A program made the position numbers and the translations under genes. Under the pieces are notes generated by a model that saw nothing but the letters and a program-made list of their open reading frames with translations, had not been told where the DNA came from and ran no database searches. DNA of 64,000 nucleotides from CALMEC01 sp963706315 (GTDB taxonomy: Bacteria > Actinomycetota > Thermoleophilia > Miltoncostaeales > Miltoncostaeaceae). Shown here piece by piece: positions 8,061-17,252 of this stretch. The stretch covers positions 434,001 to 498,000 of the forward strand of contig CAVPMA010000015.1 in NCBI GenBank assembly GCA_963706315.1, read 5' to 3'. Every line of letters starts with the position of its first letter. Position 1 is the first letter of the stretch.

Positions 8061-8857
8061 GTGACGGCGTCGGCCAACTTCGGGTGCTGCTGGTCGGCGA
8101 CGTGTTCGGGACGGTCGGCCTGCGGGCGCTCCTGGAGCAGCTGCCGGCGCTCCGGGATCGGCATCGGCCGCACGCGGTGATCGTGAATGCCGAGAACGCG
8201 GCGAACGGCGCGGGTACCACGGCCAAGCAGGCGAAGGAGCTCCTGGCCGCCGGCGTGGACGTGCTGACTGGCGGCAACCACACGCTGCGCCAGAGCGACC
8301 TCTACCCGGTGCTCGAATCCGACGCGCGCGTGCTGCGTCCCGACAACCTCGCAGCGAGGGCACCGGGTCGGGGCGTCGCCGTCGTGGATGTGGCCGGCGG
8401 GTTCCGGCTGGGAGTCGTCAACCTGATTGGCTCCGTGTTCATGGACAGCGCCCACAGCCCGTTCGCGGTGGTGGACGCCCTCGTCGACCGGATGCTCCGC
8501 GAGACGCGGTTCGTCGTCGTCGACATCCACGCCGAGGCGACGAGTGAGAAGGTGGCGCTCTCACGCCATCTCGACGGCCGGGTGACGGCCGTGGTTGGTA
8601 CGCACACACACATCCAGACGGCCGACGCCCGTGTGCTCTCCGGCGGGACGGCCTACATGACCGACCTCGGGATGACCGGCCCCCACGACGGGGTGATCGG
8701 CGTGCGCTCCGACATCATCCTGCGGCGGTTTCTCTCCGGCGCGCCGGGACGCTTCGAGCCGGCCGACGGGGAGGTGCTGGTGCAGGGGGCGCTCGTGACC
8801 GCGGGCGGCGACGGCCGCGCCACCGCAATCGAGGCGTTCAGCGTCGCCGCCGGGTAG
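8057..8857 (+). CDS. YmdB/TIGR00282-family metallophosphoesterase
   Basis: The family has di-iron phosphodiesterase activity on 2',3'-cyclic nucleotides and influences biofilm and sporulation choices in Bacillus. The 266-residue product has the metal motifs in order: VGDVFG, NAENAANGAG, GGNHTL, VVDIHAEATSEK and VGTHTHIQTADA. The family-typical segment near YMTDLGMTG is also present. Start is GTG 8057, overlapping the stop of the M23-like gene, which implies joint expression. Length matches the family (about 260-265). Confidence 0.93.
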   Translation: MSDGVGQLRVLLVGDVFGTVGLRALLEQLPALRDRHRPHAVIVNAENAANGAGTTAKQAKELLAAGVDVLTGGNHTLRQSDLYPVLESDARVLRPDNLAARAPGRGVAVVDVAGGFRLGVVNLIGSVFMDSAHSPFAVVDALVDRMLRETRFVVVDIHAEATSEKVALSRHLDGRVTAVVGTHTHIQTADARVLSGGTAYMTDLGMTGPHDGVIGVRSDIILRRFLSGAPGRFEPADGEVLVQGALVTAGGDGRATAIEAFSVAAG

Positions 8858-8878
8858 CCGGCTGGGCGCGGGAGTCCG

Positions 8879-10126
8879 TCAGTGCTGGGGCACGGGCGGG
8901 TGCCCGGCGACGCGGGCAACCGCCGCGCGCTCCGCCGGCTGGGGCCGCGGCCACGCGAGCGCGACGAGGGCGACGAGCAGCGCGTCGCGGCTTACCAGCA
9001 GGGCGATCGCGGGGGTCTCGAGGCCCACCAGATCCCAGTAGCGAACGGGGAAGTAGAGCTGCGTGGCGATCAGCGCGCATAAGGTGACGGCGAACGCCCC
9101 GCGTCCGTAGCGGCCGGTGACCAGGAGGGTGGCGGGCAGGAGCCACACGAGAAACTGCGGCGACAGCACCTTGCCGCCCACGACGGTGACTGCGAGCGTC
9201 GCGGCGCACGCTGTCACGAACAGTTGGGCTCCGCCGGGTCGGGGGATCCGGCGCCACAGGACCACGGCGGTGGCGCACGCCGCGGCGACGCCGACGAGCA
9301 TGAGCGCGGTCGACATGGCCGCGATGACGTCGGGACCCTGTCCGATGAGGTTCTGGCTTCCGAACGAGGTGCCGACGCGCAGGACGATGTTTGCGAGGGC
9401 GTGCAGCCCCAGGAGGTAGCCCGCGCCGAGCGACTCGATCTGCAGCGGCCGGCCGATGTGGTACCAGAACATGTCCCAGACGCCGCCGGGCGACAGGGCG
9501 ACGAACGGAAGGAACGTCGCCACGACGACGCCGACCGCGATCGCCGCCCAGGTGACCGTGCACCGGGTGCCGTGATGGCGGCGGTGCCAGGCGACCAGGA
9601 GCGGAACGAGCACGATCGGCACGAGCTTCAAGGCGATCGCGCATGCGAGCAGGACCCAGGCGAGGGGAAACCGGCACCTGACCGCCGCCCAGAGCGTCCA
9701 AGCGAGCAGCGCCGTCACCGCCAAGTCGAACCGCGTCGCCAAGAAGTCCCCGAGGAGGAACGGCACGAGCGCGACGGCAAGGCCCGCCGCCGCCTGGCGC
9801 CGCACGCTCATCCCGAGGGCCCGGGCGGTCGCGACGGTGCCGAGCACCGTCGCGCAGAGGGCGGCGAGCATCATCAGCGAGAACGCCGCCGCGTACGACC
9901 CGGGCAGCAGGCGGGCGAAGGTCACGAGCCCGGCCGCGAGCGGCGGGTACTCGAACGGGAAGTCGCGGTACGGGACGTCTCCGCCGGTGATCGCCCGGGC
10001 GGCGCCCTCATAGACCGGGAGGTCCGTCAGGTGCTGATGCGGGTAGAGATCCCACGTATCCGCGATGGCCCAGGCAACGATCGCCACGCCGACGAGCGCC
10101 GCCGGCAGCACCCGGCGAGCGCTCAC
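8879..10126 (-). CDS. Glycosyltransferase family 87-type polyprenyl-phosphate-dependent mannosyltransferase
   Basis: A 415-residue integral membrane protein with about ten hydrophobic helices. The extracytoplasmic loop after helix 1 contains DLPVYEGAARAITGG and DFPFEYPPLA, the conserved acidic/YPP pattern of GT87 (DUF2029) enzymes. These use polyprenyl-phosphate sugars outside the membrane. GTG start at 10126 overlaps the upstream gene's stop by 4 nt. With the adjacent multi-membrane protein and GtrA it forms a likely cell-envelope glycosylation unit. The acceptor is unknown. Confidence 0.85.
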   Translation of the reverse strand: MSARRVLPAALVGVAIVAWAIADTWDLYPHQHLTDLPVYEGAARAITGGDVPYRDFPFEYPPLAAGLVTFARLLPGSYAAAFSLMMLAALCATVLGTVATARALGMSVRRQAAAGLAVALVPFLLGDFLATRFDLAVTALLAWTLWAAVRCRFPLAWVLLACAIALKLVPIVLVPLLVAWHRRHHGTRCTVTWAAIAVGVVVATFLPFVALSPGGVWDMFWYHIGRPLQIESLGAGYLLGLHALANIVLRVGTSFGSQNLIGQGPDVIAAMSTALMLVGVAAACATAVVLWRRIPRPGGAQLFVTACAATLAVTVVGGKVLSPQFLVWLLPATLLVTGRYGRGAFAVTLCALIATQLYFPVRYWDLVGLETPAIALLVSRDALLVALVALAWPRPQPAERAAVARVAGHPPVPQH

Positions 10127-11886
10127 ACCGCGACCTCGGCGGCCACCGGGTGCGTCGCGGGTGTGGTTGCGGCGACGGGCGCGTGGGCACGTATGCGGGC
10201 CGGCCACTCGGGCACCATCGCCACCAGCGCGAACGGCAGGAACCACGGGATGTAGAGGTAGAACCAGTGGGTCATCGTCAGCTGGACGCCAAGGATGAGC
10301 GCTCCCGACAGCGCCGCGAAGCCGCGGAAGTCGAGTCGCCGCGGCCAGCGGGCGACGGCGACCGCGGCAAGCAGCACGACGACGCCGAGCGCCACCTGCA
10401 GCGGACGAAGCCACGTGTACTGGCCCCAGAGCGAGAACGGCGACTCGCGGTCGAGCTGGAAGCCGATCGTGCGCGACCAGAACGCGCGCAGGCCGTCGCT
10501 CCCGTCGAGCAGGACGACCCAGCCGGTGGCGATCGTCGCGATGGCGAGGCCCGCGACGTAGGCTCGTACGCGCCCGGGGTCGCGAGCACGCTGCGGGAAG
10601 GGATGCCGGCCCCAGAGCACGAGCAGGATCGCGGGCGTGAACTTGCTGAGCACGGCGAGACCCAGCGCGATTCCGCGTCCCATCGGCCGGTGCGCGACGA
10701 CGAGCCCCCACACGAGGCACGCGGCCATCAGCGAGTCGTTCGCGTTGCTCTCGAGCGCGTAGGCGGTGAACGGGAACGCCGCCCATGCAAGTCCGAGGCC
10801 GGCCGCCAGTCGCCGCCCCGACAGCCGCCAGCCGAGCACGAGCATCCCGAGCAGGGCGGCCAGGTCGAAGAGGACCGCCGCGCCGTGCGCGGCGGGGAGG
10901 TCGTTCCACTTGCCGATCCACGGGAACGCCGCCTCGAACGGCACGTAGGTCAGGTAGGTCACCGGGCCGTACGTGTCGCATTGCCCGCAGTCGGCCGGGA
11001 ACGTCCCGTACGGGGTTTCCCCGTGTGCGATCCGGTCGGCCCCGATGACGCCGGCGTAGCCGACGTCGATCACGTTCGCATCGAACGCGTTCAACCCGAT
11101 CCGCAGTCCGACGGCGACGAGCATCAGGCACACCAGCAGCCACGTGGGGCACCACGACGCCAGGCGCGGGCGGCGCGGCCGATCGTCGGGAATGGGCACG
11201 GCGTCCGCCTCGTCCGCTGGCGCGGGTCGCGGGCCGCGCCGGGTCGCGATCCACAACAGCCGCGCCGCGAGGTACGCCATGGGCGGGTAGGCGAGTGGAA
11301 CCGACGTGAAGATCTCGCCCCGGTTGAACCACACCAGGGAGACGCTGAAGGCCGCGAGCATTACGAGGTCGAGGGTGTGCCACGACACGATCCGCCGCCA
11401 TCGCAGCAGCGGGATCAGGAACAGCGCGAGCAGCGGGATCCAGATCTGCGGCTCGGTGACCGCCCGACCGAACGCGCCCTTGTAGCCGCGCGCCATCTGC
11501 CAGGCCACCTGCGGACCGGTCCGCGTCTCGGTGATGACGCCGGCTGCGTCGTCGACGAAGACCTCCGCCTGCACGTGCTCCTTCGCGTCGATGAAGTCCA
11601 CGCTCCAGAGGTTCTTCTGGGTGTCCCGGGTGGCCGAGGTGCGGGCGGCGGGATGATCGGCGAGCCAGTCCCGCAGGCGCTTCGACGTGCCGGCGATCGC
11701 GGTCGCGCGCTTCGACGTCAGCGCACCCGTCTCCGTCGTGATCCGCGGCTGGGTGCTCGTCGAGAGCGCCGGCGACGCCTCCGGTCCGAGCGCCTGCGCC
11801 GGCGTCTGCGGTGCGGCGGCCGCGCCGCCGGCCGCCATCGCCACGAGGAGCGCGGCGGCGAGCACGGCACGGCGGGCCCGGCTCAT
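10123..11886 (-). CDS. Polytopic membrane protein, glycosyltransferase-like, with exported N-terminal domain
   Basis: A 587-residue protein. An N-terminal signal sequence (AVLAAALLVAMAAGGAAAA) is followed by an exported ~100-residue PepSY-like segment (KNLWSVDFIDAKEHVQAEVF). About ten membrane helices follow. The loop with DANVIDVGYAGVIGADRIAHG and GPVTYLTYVPFE resembles the first loop of GT39/GT87-type enzymes. It is coupled to the GT87 gene by a GTGA overlap. The PepSY-like module may bind substrate; this is inference. Catalytic residues are not certain. Confidence 0.72.
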   Translation of the reverse strand: MSRARRAVLAAALLVAMAAGGAAAAPQTPAQALGPEASPALSTSTQPRITTETGALTSKRATAIAGTSKRLRDWLADHPAARTSATRDTQKNLWSVDFIDAKEHVQAEVFVDDAAGVITETRTGPQVAWQMARGYKGAFGRAVTEPQIWIPLLALFLIPLLRWRRIVSWHTLDLVMLAAFSVSLVWFNRGEIFTSVPLAYPPMAYLAARLLWIATRRGPRPAPADEADAVPIPDDRPRRPRLASWCPTWLLVCLMLVAVGLRIGLNAFDANVIDVGYAGVIGADRIAHGETPYGTFPADCGQCDTYGPVTYLTYVPFEAAFPWIGKWNDLPAAHGAAVLFDLAALLGMLVLGWRLSGRRLAAGLGLAWAAFPFTAYALESNANDSLMAACLVWGLVVAHRPMGRGIALGLAVLSKFTPAILLVLWGRHPFPQRARDPGRVRAYVAGLAIATIATGWVVLLDGSDGLRAFWSRTIGFQLDRESPFSLWGQYTWLRPLQVALGVVVLLAAVAVARWPRRLDFRGFAALSGALILGVQLTMTHWFYLYIPWFLPFALVAMVPEWPARIRAHAPVAATTPATHPVAAEVAV

Positions 11887-11890
11887 CGCG

Positions 11891-12343
11891 CTAGCGGAAT
11901 GACCAGCGGCGGTTGATCAGGAAGCTGATCGGCGTGACCGCGGCGATCGAGATCGCCTGAGCGGGGATCTCGGCCATCCCGGCGGTGACGAACAGGTGCA
12001 GGAGCAGCAGGTTGAGCGCGAGCCCGACGAGGCTCACCGCAAGATTTCGGATCCCCTGCTGGAGGGTGGAGAGGCCGTGACGACGAAAGGTCCAATGCTT
12101 GTTCAGCATGAAGTTCGTCGTCCACGCCACGCAGAAGGCCGCGACCGCCGCACCCGCGTAATGCGCCCCCACGCCCTTCACGAGCACCGAGAACACCACG
12201 AGGTTCACCAAGTAGCCGGAGGTGCCGACCAGGCAGAACCGGATGAGCTGCGCCCAGGCGTCGGGACTCGTTCGCCGCAGGTTGGGCAAAGCGAGGACCT
12301 TGGCGAGAGGGCGCGTGACGGGGGAAGCTTCGTTCACGGCCAC
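11891..12343 (-). CDS. GtrA-family membrane protein
   Basis: A 150-residue protein with four membrane helices in the GtrA pattern: LIRFCLVGTSGYLVNLVVF, FCVAWTTNFMLNKHWTF, a leucine-rich third helix, and ISFLINRRWSFR at the C-terminus. GtrA proteins help move polyprenyl-linked sugars across the membrane or anchor glycosyltransferases. It heads the operon with the two glycosyltransferase-like genes, 4 bp upstream of the first. The GTG at 12343 was chosen; an in-frame TTG at 12361 would add six residues. Confidence 0.87.
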   Translation of the reverse strand: MAVNEASPVTRPLAKVLALPNLRRTSPDAWAQLIRFCLVGTSGYLVNLVVFSVLVKGVGAHYAGAAVAAFCVAWTTNFMLNKHWTFRRHGLSTLQQGIRNLAVSLVGLALNLLLLHLFVTAGMAEIPAQAISIAAVTPISFLINRRWSFR

Positions 12344-12424
12344 GGTCGACGATGGTACCAAAGCCCCGGAGTTCGCTCTCCGGAGCGGGTCCCTCTACTA
12401 TCGGCCATTCCGCCCGAGCAGGAG

Positions 12425-13714
12425 ATGATCGTGGCGACCGACCACGCACGCCAGACCCACAGCCAAGTGACGCCGCAGGACGCGGACCGCTACAACGCGC
12501 GGTTCGCGGTCCGCGCGACCAAGAGCAAGTCATCGGCGATGCGGGACCTCATGGCCCTCGCGGAGCGCCCGGAGGTGATCTCCCTGGCGGGCGGCTTCCC
12601 GGACACGGCGTCGTTTCCGCCGGAGGTCTTCGCGGAGGTGATGAAGGCGGTCGAGCGTGACCACCTCGCGTCGGCGCTCCAGTACGGGCCCACGGAGGGT
12701 CTCCGCGAGCTGCGGGAATGGATCGTCACGATCATGGCCCACGAACGGGCGACCGCGACCGCCGACCAGATCATGATCACCAGCGGCGGCCAGCAGGGCA
12801 TCGACCTGTCGATCCGCACGTTCATCGACCCCGGCGACGTCGTCATCGCCGAGGGGCCCACCTACCCGGGGGCCGTGCCGCCGCTCACGACGTACGAGGC
12901 GGACGTCGTGCACATCCCGATGGACGACGACGGCATGCAGGTCGAGCTGCTCGAGCCGGAGCTCGACCGGCTCGCCGCCGCCGGCAAGCGGGTGAAGCTC
13001 CTCTACACCATCCCGAACTTCCACAACCCGGGTGGCGTCACGATGTCCGGTGAGCGCCGGGAGCGACTGGTGCGCATCGCGCACGAGCGGGAGCTGATGG
13101 TCGTCGAGGACAACCCCTACGGGCAGATCCGGTTCGACGGCGAGCCGCTGCCGTCGCTGTACGAGCTCGACGAGGGACGCGGCTGGGTCATCTACGTGTC
13201 GACGTTCTCGAAGATCCTCGCGCCGGGCATGCGGGTCGGCTGGGTGGCGGCCCCGGCCCCCGTGCTGGGCAAGATGAACCTCGGCAAGCAGAGCGAGGAC
13301 CTGTGCTCGGGCACGCTGAATCAGCGGTTCGTGCTCGAGTACCTGCGCCGCTACGACTGGCGCGAGCATGTCGCACGGGTCAACGAGATCTACCGCGAGC
13401 GGCGCGAGGCGATGCTCACCGCCCTGGCGGAGGAGTTCCCGGCGTCGGCCACGTGGACCAGGCCGCGGGGTGGCCTGTTCGTGTGGGCGACGCTCCCGCC
13501 GTACATCGACACCGAGGATCTGCTTGCGAAGGCGATCGACCAGAACGTGGCGTTCGTCCCCGGAGCGGCGGCCTTCCTGAACGGCGACGGCCAGAACGCC
13601 ATGCGGCTGAACTTCTCCGCGATGCCGCCCCACCTCATCAGCGAGGGCATCGCGCGCCTCGGCGCGGTGGTGCGGGAGATGACGGAGTTCTACGAAGGGA
13701 TCGCCGGCTCATGA
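12425..13714 (+). CDS. Class I/II PLP-dependent aminotransferase (2-aminoadipate/LysN type)
   Basis: A 429-residue fold-type I aminotransferase. Key segments in order: SLAGGFPDTASFPPE, YGPTEGLRELREWI, ITSGGQQGIDLS, PNFHNPGGVTMS, VEDNPYGQIRF, and the PLP-lysine segment STFSKILAPGMRVGW. The pattern is closest to multifunctional 2-aminoadipate or aromatic aminotransferases of the MocR-related branch, but the substrate is unproven. The ATG has a GGAG just upstream, and a -10-like TACTAT lies at 12396-12401. It is coupled to a D-Ala-D-Ala ligase gene by an ATGA overlap. Confidence 0.92.
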   Translation: MIVATDHARQTHSQVTPQDADRYNARFAVRATKSKSSAMRDLMALAERPEVISLAGGFPDTASFPPEVFAEVMKAVERDHLASALQYGPTEGLRELREWIVTIMAHERATATADQIMITSGGQQGIDLSIRTFIDPGDVVIAEGPTYPGAVPPLTTYEADVVHIPMDDDGMQVELLEPELDRLAAAGKRVKLLYTIPNFHNPGGVTMSGERRERLVRIAHERELMVVEDNPYGQIRFDGEPLPSLYELDEGRGWVIYVSTFSKILAPGMRVGWVAAPAPVLGKMNLGKQSEDLCSGTLNQRFVLEYLRRYDWREHVARVNEIYRERREAMLTALAEEFPASATWTRPRGGLFVWATLPPYIDTEDLLAKAIDQNVAFVPGAAAFLNGDGQNAMRLNFSAMPPHLISEGIARLGAVVREMTEFYEGIAGS

Positions 13715-14649
13715 GGGTTGCGGTGCTGAAGGGTGGGCGCTCGTTCGAGCGCGAGGTGAGCCTGCGCAGCGGGGCGAACGTCGAGGCGGCGCTTCGCCGG
13801 CTCGGCCACGACGTCCTCTCGCTCGACGCCGACCGCGAGCTGGTGCGGACCCTCCGCTCGGAACGCCCCGACGCCGCGTTCATCGCGATGCACGGACAGG
13901 GCGGCGAGGACGGCACGGTGCAGGAGCTGCTCGAGATCCTCGGCATCCCGTACACCGGGTCGGGCGTGTCGGCGTCGGAACGAGCCTGGGACAAGGTGGT
14001 GGCGAAGGCCGAGTTCGCCGCCGCCGGGATCCCCACGCCCGCGTCGTACGCGTTCAGCCAGGCGGCCTTCCGCGAGCTCGGGGCTGCCGACGCCCTCGGT
14101 GAGATCGAGTCACGGCTCGGGCTGCCGCTCGTCGTGAAGCCGGCCCGGGGCGGTTCGGCGCTCGGCATCCGGCTGGCCCACAAGCCCGACGAGGTTCCGA
14201 GCGCGCTCATGGCCGCGCTGGCCTACGACGACCGCCTCCTCATGGAGCGGTACGCGGCGGGCCGGGAGCTGGCGGTCTCGGTGCTGGGCAACGAGAATGC
14301 GGAGGCGCTGCCGGTGGTCGAGGCGATCCCGCTCGGCCGCGAGTTCTACGACTTCGAGTCCCGTTACACGCCGGGCGCGACCGATCTGCGCGCGCCGGCC
14401 GACCTGCCGCCGGGTGTCGCCGACGAGGTCGTCGGGATCGCCCTGGAGTGCTACCGGGCGCTCGGTTGCCGTGGCTTCGCGAGGGTCGACATGATCCTCG
14501 ACGGGGAGAACCAGCCGTGGGTGCTCGAGCTGAACACGATCCCCGGGCTCACCGACACCAGCGCACTGCCGCGGGCCGCCGAGGCCGCGGGAATGAGCTT
14601 CGACGACCTCATCGCGCGGGTGCTCGAACTCGCGGAGCTCGGGGCGTAG
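13711..14649 (+). CDS. D-alanine--D-alanine ligase, copy 1 (short form)
   Basis: A 312-residue ATP-grasp ligase that joins two D-alanines for peptidoglycan. Visible features are the N-terminal LKGGRSFEREVSLRSG, HGQGGEDGTVQELLEILGIPYTGSG, the ATP-lysine segment VVKPARGGSALGI, MERYAAGRELAVSVLG, and the metal-binding LELNTIPGLTDTS. It is the short DdlB-like form. A second, longer copy lies at 45748-46785. Pairing with an aminotransferase, not wall genes, raises the possibility of a different dipeptide product, but the motifs are canonical. Confidence 0.92.
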   Translation: MRVAVLKGGRSFEREVSLRSGANVEAALRRLGHDVLSLDADRELVRTLRSERPDAAFIAMHGQGGEDGTVQELLEILGIPYTGSGVSASERAWDKVVAKAEFAAAGIPTPASYAFSQAAFRELGAADALGEIESRLGLPLVVKPARGGSALGIRLAHKPDEVPSALMAALAYDDRLLMERYAAGRELAVSVLGNENAEALPVVEAIPLGREFYDFESRYTPGATDLRAPADLPPGVADEVVGIALECYRALGCRGFARVDMILDGENQPWVLELNTIPGLTDTSALPRAAEAAGMSFDDLIARVLELAELGA

Positions 14650-14795
14650 CGCCCGGCCGGATCGCCGGCGACCGGAGGCACAGGGAACTCCGGATCGGGG
14701 CAATAGCACTGCTCGTTCCATCCCCCTGCCGCCTTGCCCAGATCGGTCGTCGCTGCCGGACAACCGCATCCTGTCCCGAGCGGGCTCAAGCGCGG

Positions 14796-15230
14796 CTACC
14801 CTGCCCGCAGCTCCTCCGCGGGGAGGTCGTCGGGCAGAGGTGTCTCCTGGGGCGCGGCCCCCACGTCGGTGTCCCACGACGCGTAGGCGACACCGTCGCG
14901 GCCGCTGTGGGGGTTCGCGGACCCGAGCGCGAGGACGACGGCGTCATCGGGCCCACGGTTCACGAGCTGCCGGCGGACGTCCGGGGCGACGCGCACGGCG
15001 TCGCGCTCCTCGAGGTCGCGCTCCTCGCCGTCGACGATCAGCGAGAGCCGGCCACCGAGCACGATGAAGACCTCCTCCTGGTGCTCGTGCCGGTGAATCC
15101 GCCCCCGCTGCCCCGGCTTGAGGACGATGAGGTTCAGGCCCAGCGTCGTGACGCCGAGCTGGCGGCGCAGGAGCTGGAACCGCTCCGGCGGCGCGAAGTC
15201 GAGTCGGGTGACCTGCACGCCCTCTGTCAC
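14796..15230 (-). CDS. Cupin-domain protein
   Basis: A 144-residue single-domain cupin. Motif 1 is recognisable as G(x)RGRIHRHEHQEEVFIVLGG (three His and a Glu for metal), and motif 2 is weak, around RVAPDVRRQLVNRGPDDAVV. The GTG at 15230 overlaps the preceding cupin gene's stop by 4 nt, so the two paralogues are made together. Function is unknown; such small cupins can be isomerases, dioxygenases or ligand-binding proteins. Confidence 0.82.
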   Translation of the reverse strand: MTEGVQVTRLDFAPPERFQLLRRQLGVTTLGLNLIVLKPGQRGRIHRHEHQEEVFIVLGGRLSLIVDGEERDLEERDAVRVAPDVRRQLVNRGPDDAVVLALGSANPHSGRDGVAYASWDTDVGAAPQETPLPDDLPAEELRAG

Positions 15231-15664
15231 GGTGCCTGTCCCCCGCCGAGCTCCGGTGGCAGCGCTTTCGGACCGTCGGGGTAGAGGTGCGCGAGCTCGT
15301 CGGGAGTCATCTCGAGCGTGTTCGCGGGCTCGGGCGGGGCGCCCACGACGAGCCAGAGGACGTCCGCGTCGGTGTCGTTGAACACCTGCCGTACGTGCTC
15401 GGTCTCGACGAGCGCCGTCGACAGCGGGGGGAGGGTGACGACCTCGTCGTCGATGCGCATGCGGCCAGTCCCTTCGAGGACGACGTAGAGCTCGTCCTGG
15501 GTGCGGTGGCGGTGCTTGGTCGACGCCTGCCCCGGCCGGAGCCGCCAGAACCTCGCCCCGAGCGTCCGCGCGCCGAGCTGCTTCGCAAGGTCGGTGTTCT
15601 CGACCTTCATCTGGTTCGACGGCCGCCAGTGCGCTTCGTCCGCGGGGAGAACCCGATACGCCAT
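15227..15664 (-). CDS. Cupin-domain protein, paralogue
   Basis: A 145-residue cupin similar in layout to its downstream neighbour. Motif 1 reads PGQASTKHRHRTQDELYVVLEG, and the second motif sits near ALVETEHVRQVFNDTDAD. The C-terminus MTPDELAHLYPDGPKALPPE is outside the barrel. It starts at ATG 15664 and is the first gene of the two-cupin unit. The pair could form a hetero-oligomer; this is inference. Confidence 0.83.
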   Translation of the reverse strand: MAYRVLPADEAHWRPSNQMKVENTDLAKQLGARTLGARFWRLRPGQASTKHRHRTQDELYVVLEGTGRMRIDDEVVTLPPLSTALVETEHVRQVFNDTDADVLWLVVGAPPEPANTLEMTPDELAHLYPDGPKALPPELGGGQAP

Positions 15665-15981
15665 GCCCGGATCCTAACCACGCGCGCAACTCCCATCTTC
15701 GGTAAAGACCGTGCCAAGCGTGCCTGGCACCGCCGCCGCAAGCCGGTGACTGTCGATCGCGGTTCTCGCTGCGGTGGCTGGCACCTGGTGGGAGCAGGCA
15801 CTGCTGAAGCCGCATGGGCGCTCTTGACGGGTGACCGGTCCCCGGACCCGCGCACAGGGCTCGGCCTCGCGATCGCCGGGGGCTCGTCGAGGCGCAAGGA
15901 GGGCGGATCTGGCCGGCGGCGGGGCGCGAACCACCTTCACGTTGCCCGCCGCGTAGACGTCCCCCGCCGGACTCCGGCAAG
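15665..15981. other. Intergenic stretch between divergent genes, no gene seen
   Basis: This 317-bp gap separates the cupin pair (leftward) from the crotonase gene (rightward) and should contain both promoters. No convincing coding frame is present. A short inverted repeat lies at about 15711-15730 (GTGCCA, 8 nt, TGGCAC), and GTGCC/GGCAC words recur near 15778-15800. These could be operator sites, but nothing ties them to a regulator. Confidence 0.5.
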
Positions 15982-16791
15982 ATGGCGGGTGTGACGACGG
16001 GCGCCCCGCCACCGCTGCCGGACCGCGTCGAGCATGCGCTCGACAACGGCGTGCTGGTACTGCGGATCATCCACGAGGGGCGGGCGAACGCCCTGACGGA
16101 GCGGATGCTCGACGGAATCGTCCGCGTGCTCGACGGGCCCGCTGCGAAGTCGGCCCGGGTGGCCCTGCTCTCGGGCGACGGCGACCGCCACTTCTCGAGC
16201 GGTGCCGAGCTCGGTCAGGAGGCTCCGGCCGAGTGGGTGGAGCGGATCAAGCGGATCGAGCACGGCATCGCCGCGGCTGCGGCCGCGATCACGAAGGCCC
16301 CGTTCCCCGTGATCGCCGTGCTCAACGGCGACGCGATCGGCGGCGGCTTGGAGCTGGCCATGGCGTGCGACTGGCGAATCGCCCGAGACGGCATCCGCCT
16401 CGCGATGCCGCCGGCGCGGCTGGGCCTCGTCTACACGGCCGAGGGCCTCAGGCGGTTCGCCGCCGAGATCGGCCTCGCCCGCACCCGAGAGATCTTCCTG
16501 ACGGGACGCCCGTTCGAGGCGCGCGACGGCCTGGACATCGGCCTGCTGAACCACGTCGTCGCGGCCGAGGAGCTCTGGCCGCTTGCGACCCGGACCGCGG
16601 CGGCGGTTGCGGCGAATGCCCCGCTCGCGGTCGAGGGGATGCGGGTCGTGCTGCGCGCGATCGGCGACGACGACTCCGCCGACGGGCGTGCGCAGCAGTG
16701 GCGCGTGCGGGCGTTCGGCTCGAGCGACCTCGCCGAAGGGCTCGCCGCCGCCCGGGAGCGCCGCCCGCCGAGCTTCACGGGCGGTCCGTGA
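15982..16791 (+). CDS. Enoyl-CoA hydratase/isomerase (crotonase) family protein
   Basis: A 269-residue crotonase-fold protein. The CoA and oxyanion-hole segments are visible: RANALTERMLDGI, HFSSGAEL and IAVLNGDAIGGGLELAMACD. The glutamate of GGGLELA corresponds to the first catalytic Glu of hydratases. The second catalytic position, usually the Glu in P-E-x-x-L-G, reads PPARLGLV, so ordinary hydratase chemistry is doubtful and isomerase or another CoA activity is possible. The ATG at 15982 was used. It is coupled to the RDD gene by a GTGA overlap. Confidence 0.87.
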   Translation: MAGVTTGAPPPLPDRVEHALDNGVLVLRIIHEGRANALTERMLDGIVRVLDGPAAKSARVALLSGDGDRHFSSGAELGQEAPAEWVERIKRIEHGIAAAAAAITKAPFPVIAVLNGDAIGGGLELAMACDWRIARDGIRLAMPPARLGLVYTAEGLRRFAAEIGLARTREIFLTGRPFEARDGLDIGLLNHVVAAEELWPLATRTAAAVAANAPLAVEGMRVVLRAIGDDDSADGRAQQWRVRAFGSSDLAEGLAAARERRPPSFTGGP

Positions 16792-17249
16792 TCTCGGCGA
16801 CCGCGGCCGACGGGAAATCGGGGGCCGCGCAGGGCCGACCCGCCATGACGGAACCGTTCTACGCGTCGTTCGGTGTCCGCGCCATGGCCTGGGTGGTCGA
16901 CACCGTTCCCCTCATCCTCGTACCGTACGTCGTGGGCAAGCTGTTGGGCGGGTGGGTGCCGGCGCTCGCGTCGTTCTTCATCGTCGGCATCGTCTGGAGC
17001 ATCGTCCCGGAGGCGCGGACCGGAGCGACACCCGGCAAGCTGCTCTCGGGCATCCGCGTTCTGCCCGCCGACAGGGACATCCGGATGGGGCTCGGGCGCT
17101 CGGCGGTACGCTGGCTCGTGAAGTACGTGGTGTGCGGCGTGCTGCCGGTCGGCTACCTGTGGTACTTCCGCGACCGGCGCCACCGGGCGTGGCAGGACCT
17201 CGCCGCCGGCTCCGTCGTCATCGACATCGCGCGGGGCCCGGCCGAGTGA
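16788..17249 (+). CDS. RDD-family membrane protein
   Basis: A 153-residue protein with an RDD domain: YASFGVRAMAWVVDTVPLIL, a second helix ALASFFIVGIVWSIVPE, TPGKLLSGIRVL, and a third helix near WLVKYVVCGVLPVGYLWYF. It ends with the typical RHRAWQDLAAGSVVI. The GTG at 16788 overlaps the crotonase stop; ATG 16845 would give a 134-residue product beginning just before the RDD domain and is an equally reasonable start. RDD proteins are poorly defined transporters or membrane organisers. Confidence 0.82.
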   Translation: MISATAADGKSGAAQGRPAMTEPFYASFGVRAMAWVVDTVPLILVPYVVGKLLGGWVPALASFFIVGIVWSIVPEARTGATPGKLLSGIRVLPADRDIRMGLGRSAVRWLVKYVVCGVLPVGYLWYFRDRRHRAWQDLAAGSVVIDIARGPAE

Positions 17250-17252
17250 GCG

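Noticed and set aside
10150..11916. 588-codon plus-strand frame opposite the membrane glycosyltransferase-like gene
   Set aside because: Composition is extremely Arg/Glu/Gly-rich with no domain; the opposite strand encodes a coherent membrane protein.
15287..15994. Plus-strand frame across the cupin gene and the 15.7-15.98 kb gap
   Set aside because: Antisense to the cupin and of shadow-like composition.
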